This document shows, piece after piece, positions 53,763-61,731 of a DNA stretch of 64,000 bases; the first letter of the stretch is position 1; the number at the start of each line of letters is the position of its first letter. A model generated the notes under the pieces. It saw only the letters and a program-made list of their open reading frames with translations, did not search any database and was not told the origin of the DNA. The stretch covers positions 1 to 64,000 of the forward strand of contig JBQLZQ010000001.1 in NCBI GenBank assembly GCA_052168355.1, given 5' to 3'. Position numbers and translations under genes: made by a program. The DNA is from JBQLZQ01 sp052168355. Its GTDB lineage: Bacteria; Pseudomonadota; Alphaproteobacteria; DSM-16000; Inquilinaceae.

Positions 53763-54758
53763 ATGCCCGATTCCGCCGCCCCGTCCATCGCCCGCGCGTT
53801 CTGGAGCGTTGCCCCGGGCCGAGGTGAGATCCGCGACCAGCCGCTGCCGGCGCCGGCGGACGACCAGGTCAGGGTGCGCTCCCTGTTCGGCGCCGTCAGC
53901 CGCGGCACCGAATCGCTGGTTTTCGCCGGCCGGGTCCCGGTCAGCCAGTACGGAGCCATGCGGGCGCCCCACCAGGGCGGCGACTTCCCCTTTCCGGTCA
54001 AGTACGGCTACAGCCTGGTCGGGATCGTCGAGGCGGGGCCGGCGGCGCTGCGCGGCCGAACGGTGTTCTGCCTGCACCCCCATCAGACCGCGTGTGTCTT
54101 GGCCGCCGACGCCGTGGTGCCGGTACCCGACGGCGTACCGCCGTCCCGCGCCGTGCTGGCCGCCAACATGGAGACCGCGTTGAACGGGCTGTGGGACGCA
54201 GCGGTCCTGCCGGGGGACCGGGTCGCGGTGGTCGGCGCCGGGGTGGTCGGCTGCCTCGCCGCCCGCCTGATCGCACGCATGCCGGGCTGCGCGGTGGAAC
54301 TGGTCGACACCGACCCCGCCAAGGCCTCTGTCGCCGCGCGCCTGGGCGCCTCGTTCGCCGCGCCGACCGAGGCGCGGACCGACAACGATCTGGTGATCGA
54401 GGTCAGCGGCGCGCCGGATGGACTGGCGGTGGCCCTGGGCCTGGCGGCGTTCGAGGCCACGGTGCTGGAGTTGAGCTGGTTTGGCGACCACCCCGTGACG
54501 GCCCCCTTGGGTGAGGCGTTTCACGCCCGCCGCCTGACCATCCGCGGGTCTCAGGTCGGCGCCGTCGCCACGCGGCAGCGGGCGCGGTGGCCCCACCGGC
54601 GCCGGCTGGCCCTGGCCCTTGAACTGCTCGCCGACGACGCGCTCGACACGCTGTTTTCGGGCGAGAGCGCGTTCGACGATCTGCCCGACGCCATGCCCGC
54701 CCTGGCGACCGGCGGCGCCGGGATCTTGTGTCACCGCATCCGCTACCCCGCCCCGTAA
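53763..54758 (+). CDS. MDR-family dehydrogenase lacking catalytic zinc ligands
   Basis: A 331-residue medium-chain dehydrogenase/reductase. The nucleotide-binding motif is VVGAGVVGCLAARLIARMPG with an acidic strand end (ELVDTDPAK). Where zinc ADHs have the first catalytic Cys, this protein reads GAVSRGTESLVFAGR, and there is no structural-zinc lobe, so it is a zinc-independent oxidoreductase despite common zinc-binding annotation of its relatives. Other conserved-looking segments are FPFPVKYGYSLVGIVEAGP, CLHPHQTACV and VLAANMETALNGLWD. It is the first gene of a cluster with PTPS-like, GT4 and methyltransferase genes, 20 nt ahead of the PTPS-like gene. Confidence 0.85.
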   Translation: MPDSAAPSIARAFWSVAPGRGEIRDQPLPAPADDQVRVRSLFGAVSRGTESLVFAGRVPVSQYGAMRAPHQGGDFPFPVKYGYSLVGIVEAGPAALRGRTVFCLHPHQTACVLAADAVVPVPDGVPPSRAVLAANMETALNGLWDAAVLPGDRVAVVGAGVVGCLAARLIARMPGCAVELVDTDPAKASVAARLGASFAAPTEARTDNDLVIEVSGAPDGLAVALGLAAFEATVLELSWFGDHPVTAPLGEAFHARRLTIRGSQVGAVATRQRARWPHRRRLALALELLADDALDTLFSGESAFDDLPDAMPALATGGAGILCHRIRYPAP

Positions 54759-54778
54759 CCGAACCGAAGGCACGCCCC

Positions 54779-55186
54779 ATGTATACCGTTTCCGTCCGCG
54801 ACCATTTCATGATCGCCCACAGCTTCAAGGGCGCGGTCTTCGGCCCGGCCCAGAAGCTGCACGGCGCGACCATGGTGGTCGACGTGGAATTCCGCCGCCC
54901 GGACCTGGACGAGCACGGCATCGTCGTCGATATCGGATTGGCGACGACCGTGCTGCACGAAGTGCTGGCCGATCTCAATTACCGCAATCTCGACGACGAA
55001 CCCGCGTTCGCCGGCCGGAACACCACGACCGAGGTTCTGGCGAATGCAATCTTCGAGCGGATGGCGGCGCGGATCGCCAAGGGCGATCTGGGACCCGGCG
55101 CGTCGGCCGTGACCGGTCTGAAGGTGACGCTGTCGGAATCCCACGTCGCCTCTGCCGCCTACGAAGCTTCTCTGCCGATGCGCTAG
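54779..55186 (+). CDS. PTPS/QueD-fold protein lacking the classical catalytic triad
   Basis: A 135-residue T-fold protein related to 6-pyruvoyltetrahydropterin / 6-carboxytetrahydropterin synthase. Aligned by eye to E. coli QueD, zinc ligands His14 and His28 are kept (IAHSF, KLHGAT) but the third ligand is Ala30. The catalytic Cys is Ala24 (GPAQKLHG), and the Asp-His pair of LDHH is Asn67-Tyr68 (LNYRNLDD). The TTTEVLA segment and a Glu in LSESH matching the pterin-anchoring Glu remain. It may therefore bind a pterin or related base but should not perform ordinary PTPS or QueD chemistry. ATG 54779 is 20 nt after the MDR gene; a GT4 gene follows after 15 nt. Confidence 0.85.
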   Translation: MYTVSVRDHFMIAHSFKGAVFGPAQKLHGATMVVDVEFRRPDLDEHGIVVDIGLATTVLHEVLADLNYRNLDDEPAFAGRNTTTEVLANAIFERMAARIAKGDLGPGASAVTGLKVTLSESHVASAAYEASLPMR

Positions 55187-55201
55187 GCCGGGGCCGGACC
55201 G

Positions 55202-56257
55202 GTGACCCGTCGCCTTCATTTCGCCCTGCCCGGCGATCCGGAGACGCGCACCGGCGGCTACCTCTACGATAGACGGGTGGTCGACGGGTTGCGCCAGGAC
55301 GGCCGGACGGTGGTGCTCCACCGATTGGCCGACAGCTTTCCAAATCCCGACCCGGCGGCCCTGGACCATGCAAGAGCTGTCTTCGCGGCCATTCCGGACG
55401 GGGCGACGCTGGTGGTCGACGGCCTGGCCTTCGGCGCCCTGCCCGCTGTCGCCCGCGAGGCGGCCGACCGGCTGACCCTGATCGCGCTGGTTCATCATCC
55501 GCTGGCCGACGAGACGGGTCTCGACCCCGATCACCGCCGGGCCCTGTACGACTCCGAAAAGTCCGCTTTGGCCGCCGCCGCCGGAATCGTCGTGACCAGC
55601 GACGCCACCGCCCGCCGGTTGGCCGACTACGACGTGCCGGCCGACCGAATCGTCGTCGCGCCGCCGGGAACGGATCCGGCACTGCTGGCCGTGGGCAGCG
55701 GCGGTCCGGGACTATCGCTGCTCTGCGTCGCGTCGCTGACCAGGCGCAAGGGCCACGCCGTCCTGCTCGACGCACTCGCCAGTCTTGCGGATCGGGCCTG
55801 GCACCTGACCTGCGCCGGCAACACCGGCCTGGACCCCGACACCGCCGCCGCCGTGCGCGCCCGGATCGCCGAAACCGGCCTCGACACGCGCGTCGATCTT
55901 CTGGGCGAGGTTGACGGCGACGCCGTGGCCGCGCTCTATCACCGGGCCGACCTGTTCGTTCTGCCGTCCTACATGGAAGGATACGGCATGGTCCTGACCG
56001 AGGCCCTGGCGCGGGGGCTGCCGATCGTCGCCACCACCGGCGGGGCGATCCCCGACACCGTACCCCCGGCGGCCGGCATCCTGGTTCCGCCGGGCGACGC
56101 CGGCGCCTTGTCCGAGGCATTGGGATCTCTTATGGATGATCGGCACGTCCTCGACAGTCTTGCCCTTGGTGCGCGCGCGGCGCGGCGCCATCTGGAAACG
56201 TGGGACGGTACCGTCGGCCGCTTCGCCGCCGCCCTTCGACAGTGGGAGACGCCGTGA
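55202..56257 (+). CDS. Family-4 (GT-B) glycosyltransferase
   Basis: A 351-residue soluble retaining glycosyltransferase of the GT4 type. The C-terminal donor domain has LLCVASLTRRKGHAVLLDAL, VDLLGEVDGDAVAALYHRADLFVLPSYMEGYGMVLTEALARGLPIV (the EX7E motif in EGYGMVLTE, given here in part) and IVATTGGAIPDTV. The acceptor domain is degenerate but has ALVHHPLADETGL, common to this subgroup. There are no membrane helices, so the acceptor is probably a small soluble molecule. GTG 55202 is set by the 15-nt gap after the PTPS-like gene; the stop overlaps the methyltransferase start as GTGA. Confidence 0.87.
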   Translation: MTRRLHFALPGDPETRTGGYLYDRRVVDGLRQDGRTVVLHRLADSFPNPDPAALDHARAVFAAIPDGATLVVDGLAFGALPAVAREAADRLTLIALVHHPLADETGLDPDHRRALYDSEKSALAAAAGIVVTSDATARRLADYDVPADRIVVAPPGTDPALLAVGSGGPGLSLLCVASLTRRKGHAVLLDALASLADRAWHLTCAGNTGLDPDTAAAVRARIAETGLDTRVDLLGEVDGDAVAALYHRADLFVLPSYMEGYGMVLTEALARGLPIVATTGGAIPDTVPPAAGILVPPGDAGALSEALGSLMDDRHVLDSLALGARAARRHLETWDGTVGRFAAALRQWETP

Positions 56258-57120
56258 CCGGCTTCGACGCCGATTGGTTGAGCCTGCGGGAACCGTTCGA
56301 CGCCGACGCGCGCGACCCGGTGATCACCCAGGCCTGGCGGGACGCGCGGCCACGGCACGGCGCCCTGTCGGTCGTCGACCTGGGCGCCGGGACCGGCAGC
56401 AATTTTCGCTTTCTCGCCCCGCGGCTCGGTCCCCGGCAGGACTGGCTGATGATCGACCGGGACCCCGCCCTGCTGACGGTGCTGGAGCGCAACAACCGCT
56501 TGTGGGCCGGTCAGATGGGCCTGGCCATCCGCAGCGAGAACCCGCTCCATCTCAGCGGCGTCGCCGGCGACCTCATGCTGCGCGCTATGCGGCTCGACCT
56601 CGCCACCCAGTTTCTCGAGCTCAACCTGGCCGGCGTCCATCTGGTCACCGGCTCGGCCCTGCTCGACCTCGTCTCCGCCGCCTGGATCGATATGCTGACC
56701 GGGCGCTGCAGGGACGCCGGCGCCGCCCTCTGCTTCGCCTTGACCTATGACGGGCGGGTGGCGTGGCAGCCGACCCTGGAGGCCGACGCCCTGGTTCTCG
56801 CGCTGTTCAACCGCCACCAGCGGTCGGACAAGGGGTTCGGGCCGGCGCTGGGGCCGTCGGCCGCCGAACGGGCCGCCGACCGCCTGGGCGCTTTGGGCTA
56901 CCGCGTCACGCGCAGCCGCAGCGACTGGCGCCTGCCCGCCACGGCCCAGTCCATGCAGCGCCAAGTGCTGGCCGGCTTCGCCGCGGCGGCCGAGGACATG
57001 GCGCCGGAGCGGTCGGACCTGATCACGGACTGGACCGCCGCGCGCCGCGCCGCCATCGACTCCGGTACCTCGACGCTGCAGGTCGGCCACACCGATCTGT
57101 TCGCTTCGCTTCCGTCCTAA
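56254..57120 (+). CDS. Class I SAM-dependent methyltransferase
   Basis: A 288-residue methyltransferase. Motif I is VVDLGAGTGSNFRFLAPRL, with the acidic strand-2 end in WLMIDRDPALL. LVTGSALLDLVSAAWIDML fits motif IV, replacing the D/N-P-P-F/Y motif of base N-methylases, so O- or C-methylation of a small molecule is more likely. A C-terminal extension (SRSDWRLPATAQSMQRQVLAGFA) is unusual but shared, as I recall, by relatives in similar clusters. GTG 56254 overlaps the GT4 stop as GTGA. The stop overlaps the convergent RibD_C-like gene by 3 bp. Confidence 0.87.
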   Translation: MTGFDADWLSLREPFDADARDPVITQAWRDARPRHGALSVVDLGAGTGSNFRFLAPRLGPRQDWLMIDRDPALLTVLERNNRLWAGQMGLAIRSENPLHLSGVAGDLMLRAMRLDLATQFLELNLAGVHLVTGSALLDLVSAAWIDMLTGRCRDAGAALCFALTYDGRVAWQPTLEADALVLALFNRHQRSDKGFGPALGPSAAERAADRLGALGYRVTRSRSDWRLPATAQSMQRQVLAGFAAAAEDMAPERSDLITDWTAARRAAIDSGTSTLQVGHTDLFASLPS

Positions 57121-57944
57121 GAGACCCTTCCATTCTCAACCAGCGCGCAGTCGAACAGCACGTCCGCGCCCATGCGGAAGACGCGGCAGGGCGGCCGCAG
57201 CGCTTCCGCCATTCGTGTCGTCGCGGGACCGCTGATGCCGTGCCGGCCCGACCCCAGAATGACCGGCGCCACGGCGATCTGCAGCCGGTCCAGGTGACCG
57301 CCGTGAAGAAAGCGGGAGACGGTGAGCCCCCCGCCCTCCACGAACAGATGCCACAGGCCGCGCGCCTGGAGGCGAGCCACGATCTCGCCGGGCGCCAGAC
57401 CGTCTTGTCCAAATGGCACGCCGATGATCTCCGCCTCTCCGATCTGGGTCCGCCCCCCGGCCCTGTCGTCCCGGCAGATTACCAGGGTCGGCGCCGCGCC
57501 GTCGCTCAGCACGGCATGATGCGCCGGCAGCCGCAGATCGGGGTCGATCACCACCCGTACCGGGTGATCGCCGGGCACCAGACGGGTGGTCAGGCGCGGA
57601 TCGTCCTCGGCAACGGTCCCGGCCCCGACGATGACCGCGTCGGCCAGGGCCCGCATCCGGTGCAAATGGCGCAGGTTTTCAGGCCCGGTGACGTAGTAGG
57701 AATCCCCGCTATCAGTGGCGATCCGCCCGTCGAGGCTCTGACCCAGATGGCCGATCACCAGCGGCATATCGCGGCGCGCGGCCGCCCAGTTCCCATACAG
57801 CGCCACAAACTCTTCGGCGGCTACCGAGGAAACCGGGACGGCGCCCTCGACAATTTCTCCCCGCCGGGCCAGCGCGCGCCGGTCCAGCAATGCGGACCAG
57901 ACGTCATCGATCTCGGCCGGCTCGGCGGGCGGCGGCGGCGTCAC
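57117..57944 (-). CDS. RibD_C / dihydrofolate-reductase-like NADPH reductase
   Basis: A 275-residue reductase with the RibD C-terminal fold, as in pyrimidine reductase of riboflavin synthesis and archaeal pterin-type reductases. Characteristic segments are LVIGHLGQSLDGRIATDSGDSYYVTG (in two parts), HRMRALADAVIVGAGTVAEDDPRLTTRL, RVVIDPDLRLPAHHAVL, LFVEGGGLTVSRFLHGGHLDRLQIAVAPVILGSG. There is no deaminase domain. A 70-residue N-terminal extension (VWSALLDRRALARRG...) precedes the core. GTG 57944 is a best guess, no ribosome-binding site is visible. It is convergent with the methyltransferase gene and is probably functionally linked to the MDR-PTPS-GT4-methyltransferase group. Confidence 0.82.
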   Translation of the reverse strand: MTPPPPAEPAEIDDVWSALLDRRALARRGEIVEGAVPVSSVAAEEFVALYGNWAAARRDMPLVIGHLGQSLDGRIATDSGDSYYVTGPENLRHLHRMRALADAVIVGAGTVAEDDPRLTTRLVPGDHPVRVVIDPDLRLPAHHAVLSDGAAPTLVICRDDRAGGRTQIGEAEIIGVPFGQDGLAPGEIVARLQARGLWHLFVEGGGLTVSRFLHGGHLDRLQIAVAPVILGSGRHGISGPATTRMAEALRPPCRVFRMGADVLFDCALVENGRVS

Positions 57945-58067
57945 GCCGGCGATCGGCGCGCGATCGCCCGGGCCCTTGGCAGGCCGGCGCCGCGCCCTAT
58001 GCTCTGTTCCATGGCGCGGACCGGCCGATCGGCCGATCCGGTCGCCCGGCTTCCGTGGAGCATCGTC

Positions 58068-58139
58068 ATGCCTTGGGATCTCGTTTTGATCGGCCTCGTC
58101 GTCCTGGTCATGTTTCTGCACACCGAGGACATTATCTGA
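58068..58139 (+). CDS. Putative 23-residue hydrophobic membrane peptide
   Basis: ATG 58068 follows GGAG at 58057-58060 with a 7-nt gap and opens a 23-codon reading frame: one hydrophobic helix (LVLIGLVVLVMFL) flanked by MPWD and HTEDII. The size, composition and ribosome-binding site fit known single-pass microproteins. It lies in the otherwise empty 214-bp stretch between the RibD_C-like gene and eda, on the strand opposite to both. I recognise no homologue. Confidence 0.4.
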   Translation: MPWDLVLIGLVVLVMFLHTEDII

Positions 58140-58158
58140 AGCGGGGCGCGGACCCTGG

Positions 58159-58803
58159 TCACGGTGCGGTCGCGCAGGCCTGCCGCGCCTTGTCGGCAAT
58201 GGCGTCCCAGGCGCCCGCCGACAGGTCGCCGTCGGTGACCAGCCACGATCCGCCCACGCACAGCACCGTCGGCAAGGCCAGATAGGTCCCCATATTGGCC
58301 GGCCCGATCCCGCCGGTCGGACAGAACCGGACATCGCCGAACGGCCCGGCAAAGGCCTTCAGCGCCGGCACGCCGCCGCTGACCTCGGCCGGAAAGAACT
58401 TCAGATGACGCAACCCCAGCTGGCGCGCTTCCATGATCTCCGACGCCGTCGCCACTCCCGGCAGGAAAGGCAACCCGGCGGTCAACGCCGCTTCGGTCAA
58501 GGCCGCGTCAAAGCCCGGGCTGACCCCGAACCGGGCGCCCAGAGCCACGGCCCGCTCGATTTCGCCGGCCTCGGTGATGGTCCCCAGCCCGACAACGGCC
58601 TCGGGAACCTCGGCCGCGATCGCCGCCGCGGCGTCCAGCGCCGCCGGCGTCCGCAGCGTGATTTCCAACACGGGCAACCCGCCAGCCACCAGCGCCCGGG
58701 CCATCGGCACGGCGTCTTCGATCTGATTGACGGTCAGCACAGGGATGACCGGCGCTCGGGTCATGATCGCGGCGATCGGTGGATGGAATGGGTCGGACGT
58801 CAT
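58159..58803 (-). CDS. eda: 2-keto-3-deoxy-6-phosphogluconate (KDPG) aldolase
   Basis: Eda cleaves KDPG to pyruvate and glyceraldehyde 3-phosphate in the Entner-Doudoroff pathway. The 214-residue TIM barrel shows PVIPVLTVNQIEDAVPMARALVAGGL with LPVLEITLRTPAAL, the catalytic Glu region in VGLGTITEAGEI, the Schiff-base Lys in LRHLKFFPAEVSGG and the phosphate-binding FCPTGGIGPANM. Its ATG overlaps the kdgK stop as ATGA, so the two form one operon. Together they convert 2-keto-3-deoxygluconate to central intermediates. Confidence 0.95.
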   Translation of the reverse strand: MTSDPFHPPIAAIMTRAPVIPVLTVNQIEDAVPMARALVAGGLPVLEITLRTPAALDAAAAIAAEVPEAVVGLGTITEAGEIERAVALGARFGVSPGFDAALTEAALTAGLPFLPGVATASEIMEARQLGLRHLKFFPAEVSGGVPALKAFAGPFGDVRFCPTGGIGPANMGTYLALPTVLCVGGSWLVTDGDLSAGAWDAIADKARQACATAP

Positions 58804-59744
58804 GGGGCGGGCATTCCCGGTTGGGGTTCGGCCGCATCGATGGCGGGCATGGCATCGCGCGGAATGATGGCGCCGCGATGCATGACCACCGCGCCGGCCA
58901 GGCGGTGGCCGCTGTGCGCCGCTGCCTCCGGCGTGGCGCCGCGCAACCGGGCGGCAATGTAGGCGGCGTTGAAGCTGTCGCCGGCCGCCGTCGTGTCGAC
59001 GGGCCGGCGAACCTCCGGCGTGGGCACGGTCTGCTTCCCCGCCTCGGACGCGACGATACAGCCGTCGGACCCGCGCTTCAGAACGATTTCCGCCACGCCC
59101 AGGCCGCGCAGGCGGCCGATCATGGCCGCCGCGTCGCCGTCGCCGAACAGGGCCTGTTCGTCTTCGATGCTGGGCAGAGCCATGTCCGTGCGCCCCAGCA
59201 TGCCGATAAAGGCGGCGCGCGCGGCGGCAACGTCGGGCCAGCCGCGCGGCCGGTAATTGCCATCGAACAGAACCTGTCCGCCATCGGCGCGGAACCGGTC
59301 GAGCAGCTCGAACAGGACGGCTCGGCCACGCTCGTCATAGAGCGACAGCGTGATCCCCGAAAGGTAGAGCGCGTCGTGGGCCAGCAGCCGGTCGAGCCTC
59401 TCCTCCAGACCCGGAAGCGTGAAATAGTCCCGGGCCGGCGCCGTCGACCGCCAATAGTGAAAACTGCGTTCCCCCGCCGCGTCGATCCGGATCATGTAAA
59501 GCCCCGGAAGGCGGCCCGGAACCCGCGCCACCAGACCGGTGCCCACGCCCTCGTCGCGCCAGGCGGCCACCATTTCGTCGCTGTAGGGATCGTCGCCCAG
59601 CGCCGTGGCATAGGTCACATCCACGCCCAGGCGGGCCAAATAGACCGCCGTGTTCAAGGTGTCGCCGCCAAAGCCGACAAAGCCGGTGCCGTCGGCATTG
59701 CGCGACACCTCGATCATGCATTCGCCGATGGCCGCCAGCTTCAT
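58800..59744 (-). CDS. kdgK: 2-keto-3-deoxygluconate kinase (PfkB family)
   Basis: KdgK phosphorylates KDG to KDPG with ATP. The 314-residue PfkB-family protein starts with AIGECMIEVSR, shows VGFGGDTLNTAVYLARLG (substrate contact), the sugar-acid contacts in LYMIRIDAAGERSFHYWRSTAPAR and the C-terminal catalytic motif DTTAAGDSFNAAYIA with the base Asp in AAGD. ATG 59744 begins the first beta-strand. It heads kdgK-eda and is divergent from the sugar-acid dehydratase, which should supply KDG or a related 2-keto-3-deoxy acid. Confidence 0.93.
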   Translation of the reverse strand: MKLAAIGECMIEVSRNADGTGFVGFGGDTLNTAVYLARLGVDVTYATALGDDPYSDEMVAAWRDEGVGTGLVARVPGRLPGLYMIRIDAAGERSFHYWRSTAPARDYFTLPGLEERLDRLLAHDALYLSGITLSLYDERGRAVLFELLDRFRADGGQVLFDGNYRPRGWPDVAAARAAFIGMLGRTDMALPSIEDEQALFGDGDAAAMIGRLRGLGVAEIVLKRGSDGCIVASEAGKQTVPTPEVRRPVDTTAAGDSFNAAYIAARLRGATPEAAAHSGHRLAGAVVMHRGAIIPRDAMPAIDAAEPQPGMPAP

Positions 59745-59921
59745 CAAAGGGTCCCAGGGTCGGTTACGGTGGTGGGGCCCGTCTTCCGAAAAGGCCACGC
59801 GGATCGTAGCGAACCGGAGAGGGTTTGCAAATCGGCCACGAACCGCACTATATGGCTGGCCCGCGATCAGACCGTGCCCATCGCCCGGGAGCGTGGCCGC
59901 GCCGAGGAGAATTGGGGACCC

Positions 59922-61703
59922 ATGACCGACAAGCCGACACGACTGCGCAGCCAGGACTGGTGGGACAACCCCCACGAGCCGGACATGACGGCGCTGTATC
60001 TGGAGCGTTACCTGAATTTCGGGCTGACCCGGGACGAGCTGCAGTCGGGCCGGCCGATCATCGGCATCGCCCAGACCGGCAGCGATTTGTCGCCCTGCAA
60101 CCGGCATCATCTGGACCTGGCCAGCCGGGTCCGGGACGGTATCCGCGACAATGGCGGCGTGCCGCTGGAATTCCCGGTTCATCCGATCCAGGAAACGGGC
60201 AAGCGTCCGACCGCCATGCTCGACCGCAACCTGGCCTATATGGGCCTGGCGGAAATCCTCTACAGCTACCCCTTCGACGGGGTGGTGGTGACCATCGGCT
60301 GCGACAAGACCACCCCGGCCTGCCTGATGGCGGCGGCGACCGTCAACATCCCGGCCATCGCCCTGTCGGGCGGACCGATGCTCGACGGCTATTACAAGGG
60401 CGAACTGGTCGGGTCCGGCGCGGTGGTCTGGCACGCCCGCCAGCTTCTGGCCGCCGGCGAGATCGACTACAAGGAGTTCATGAACCGGGTCGCCGGGTCG
60501 GCCCCCAGCGTCGGCCACTGCAACACCATGGGCACGGCCCTGTCGATGAACGTGCTGGCGGAAGCGCTCGGCTTCTCCCTGCCCGGCTGCGCCAGCATCC
60601 CCGGCCCCTATCGGGAACGGCCGCAGATGGCCTATGAGACCGGCCGCCGGATCGTCGACATAGTGCGTGACGACGTGCGCCCGTCGGACATCCTGACCCG
60701 GGCGGCGTTCGAGAACGCCATCGTCGTCGGGTCGGCGGTCGGCGGGTCGTCCAACTGCCCGCCCCACCTGATCGCCATCGCCCGGCACATGGGCGTCGAA
60801 CTGACCCTGGAGGACTGGCAGAAGCTGGGCCACGATGTGCCGCTGCTGGTCAATTGCCAGCCGGCCGGCAAATATCTGGGGGAAGGGTTCCATCGGGCCG
60901 GCGGCGTGCCGGCGGTGATGCGGGAACTGCTGGAGGCAGGGCGGCTGAACGCCGAGGCGCTGACCGTTTCGGGCAGAACCGCGGGCGAAAACGTGGCCGA
61001 CGCCCCCTGCTACGACCGGGACGTGATCCGCCCCTATGGCGAGCCCTTGATGAGCGAGGCCGGCTTCCTGGTGATGAGCGGCAATCTGTTCGACGCGGCG
61101 GTAATGAAGACATCCGTCATCGGGCCGGAATTCGCCGAACGCTACCTGTCCGACCCCGACCATCCCAACGCCTTCGAGGGCCGCGCCATCGTGTTCGAGG
61201 GGCCGGAGGACTATCACAAGCGGATCAATGATCCGGCCCTGAACATCGACGCGCACTGCGTGTTGTTCATCCGCGGGTGCGGCCCGGTCGGCTATCCCGG
61301 CGCGCCGGAAGTGGTCAACATGCTGCCACCCGATGCCCTGGTAAAACAAGGGGTTACGGCATTGGCTTGCATCGGCGACGGAAGGCAGAGCGGGACGTCG
61401 GCCAGCGCCTCCATCCTCAACGCCTCCCCCGAGGCGGCGCTGGGCAGCGGCCTGGCGCTGCTCAAAACCGGCGACACGGTGCGGGTCGATCTCAACGAAC
61501 GGCGGGTGGACATGCTGGTCCCCGACGACGAAATCGCCCGCCGGCGGAAGGCGTTCAAGCCGCCCGAACTGGTCAACCAGACGCCCTGGCAGGAAATGTA
61601 CCGCCGCACCGTCGGCCAGCTTTCGACCGGCGCCTGCATGGAACCGGCGACCCTGTTCATGGACCTTGCCCGTACCAAGGGCGTACCCCGTCATTCGCAC
61701 TGA
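59922..61703 (+). CDS. IlvD/Edd-family sugar-acid dehydratase (L-arabinonate/D-xylonate/D-gluconate type)
   Basis: A 593-residue Fe-S dehydratase that removes water from an aldonic acid to give a 2-keto-3-deoxy acid. The three Fe-S cysteines are visible in SDLSPCNRHHLDLA, TIGCDKTTPACLMAA and PSVGHCNTMGTALSMN. The TTPACLMAA form and the absence of a phosphosugar site separate it from Edd and from IlvD, pointing to non-phosphorylated sugar acids. The C-terminal small domain carries FIRGCGPVGYPGAPEVVNM and GDGRQSGTSASASILNASPE. With divergent kdgK-eda, D-gluconate or a stereoisomer giving KDG is the best guess. ATG 59922 follows GAGGAGA and GGGGA. Confidence 0.9.
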   Translation: MTDKPTRLRSQDWWDNPHEPDMTALYLERYLNFGLTRDELQSGRPIIGIAQTGSDLSPCNRHHLDLASRVRDGIRDNGGVPLEFPVHPIQETGKRPTAMLDRNLAYMGLAEILYSYPFDGVVVTIGCDKTTPACLMAAATVNIPAIALSGGPMLDGYYKGELVGSGAVVWHARQLLAAGEIDYKEFMNRVAGSAPSVGHCNTMGTALSMNVLAEALGFSLPGCASIPGPYRERPQMAYETGRRIVDIVRDDVRPSDILTRAAFENAIVVGSAVGGSSNCPPHLIAIARHMGVELTLEDWQKLGHDVPLLVNCQPAGKYLGEGFHRAGGVPAVMRELLEAGRLNAEALTVSGRTAGENVADAPCYDRDVIRPYGEPLMSEAGFLVMSGNLFDAAVMKTSVIGPEFAERYLSDPDHPNAFEGRAIVFEGPEDYHKRINDPALNIDAHCVLFIRGCGPVGYPGAPEVVNMLPPDALVKQGVTALACIGDGRQSGTSASASILNASPEAALGSGLALLKTGDTVRVDLNERRVDMLVPDDEIARRRKAFKPPELVNQTPWQEMYRRTVGQLSTGACMEPATLFMDLARTKGVPRHSH

Positions 61704-61731
61704 CGCCGCTGCAGTTTTGGGATAATCGACG

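Noticed and set aside
53763..54758. BchC-type bacteriochlorophyllide dehydrogenase and a photosynthesis cluster
   Set aside because: Some similarity in layout, but no other bch, crt or puf genes occur nearby and the adjacent genes point to a pterin-like pathway.
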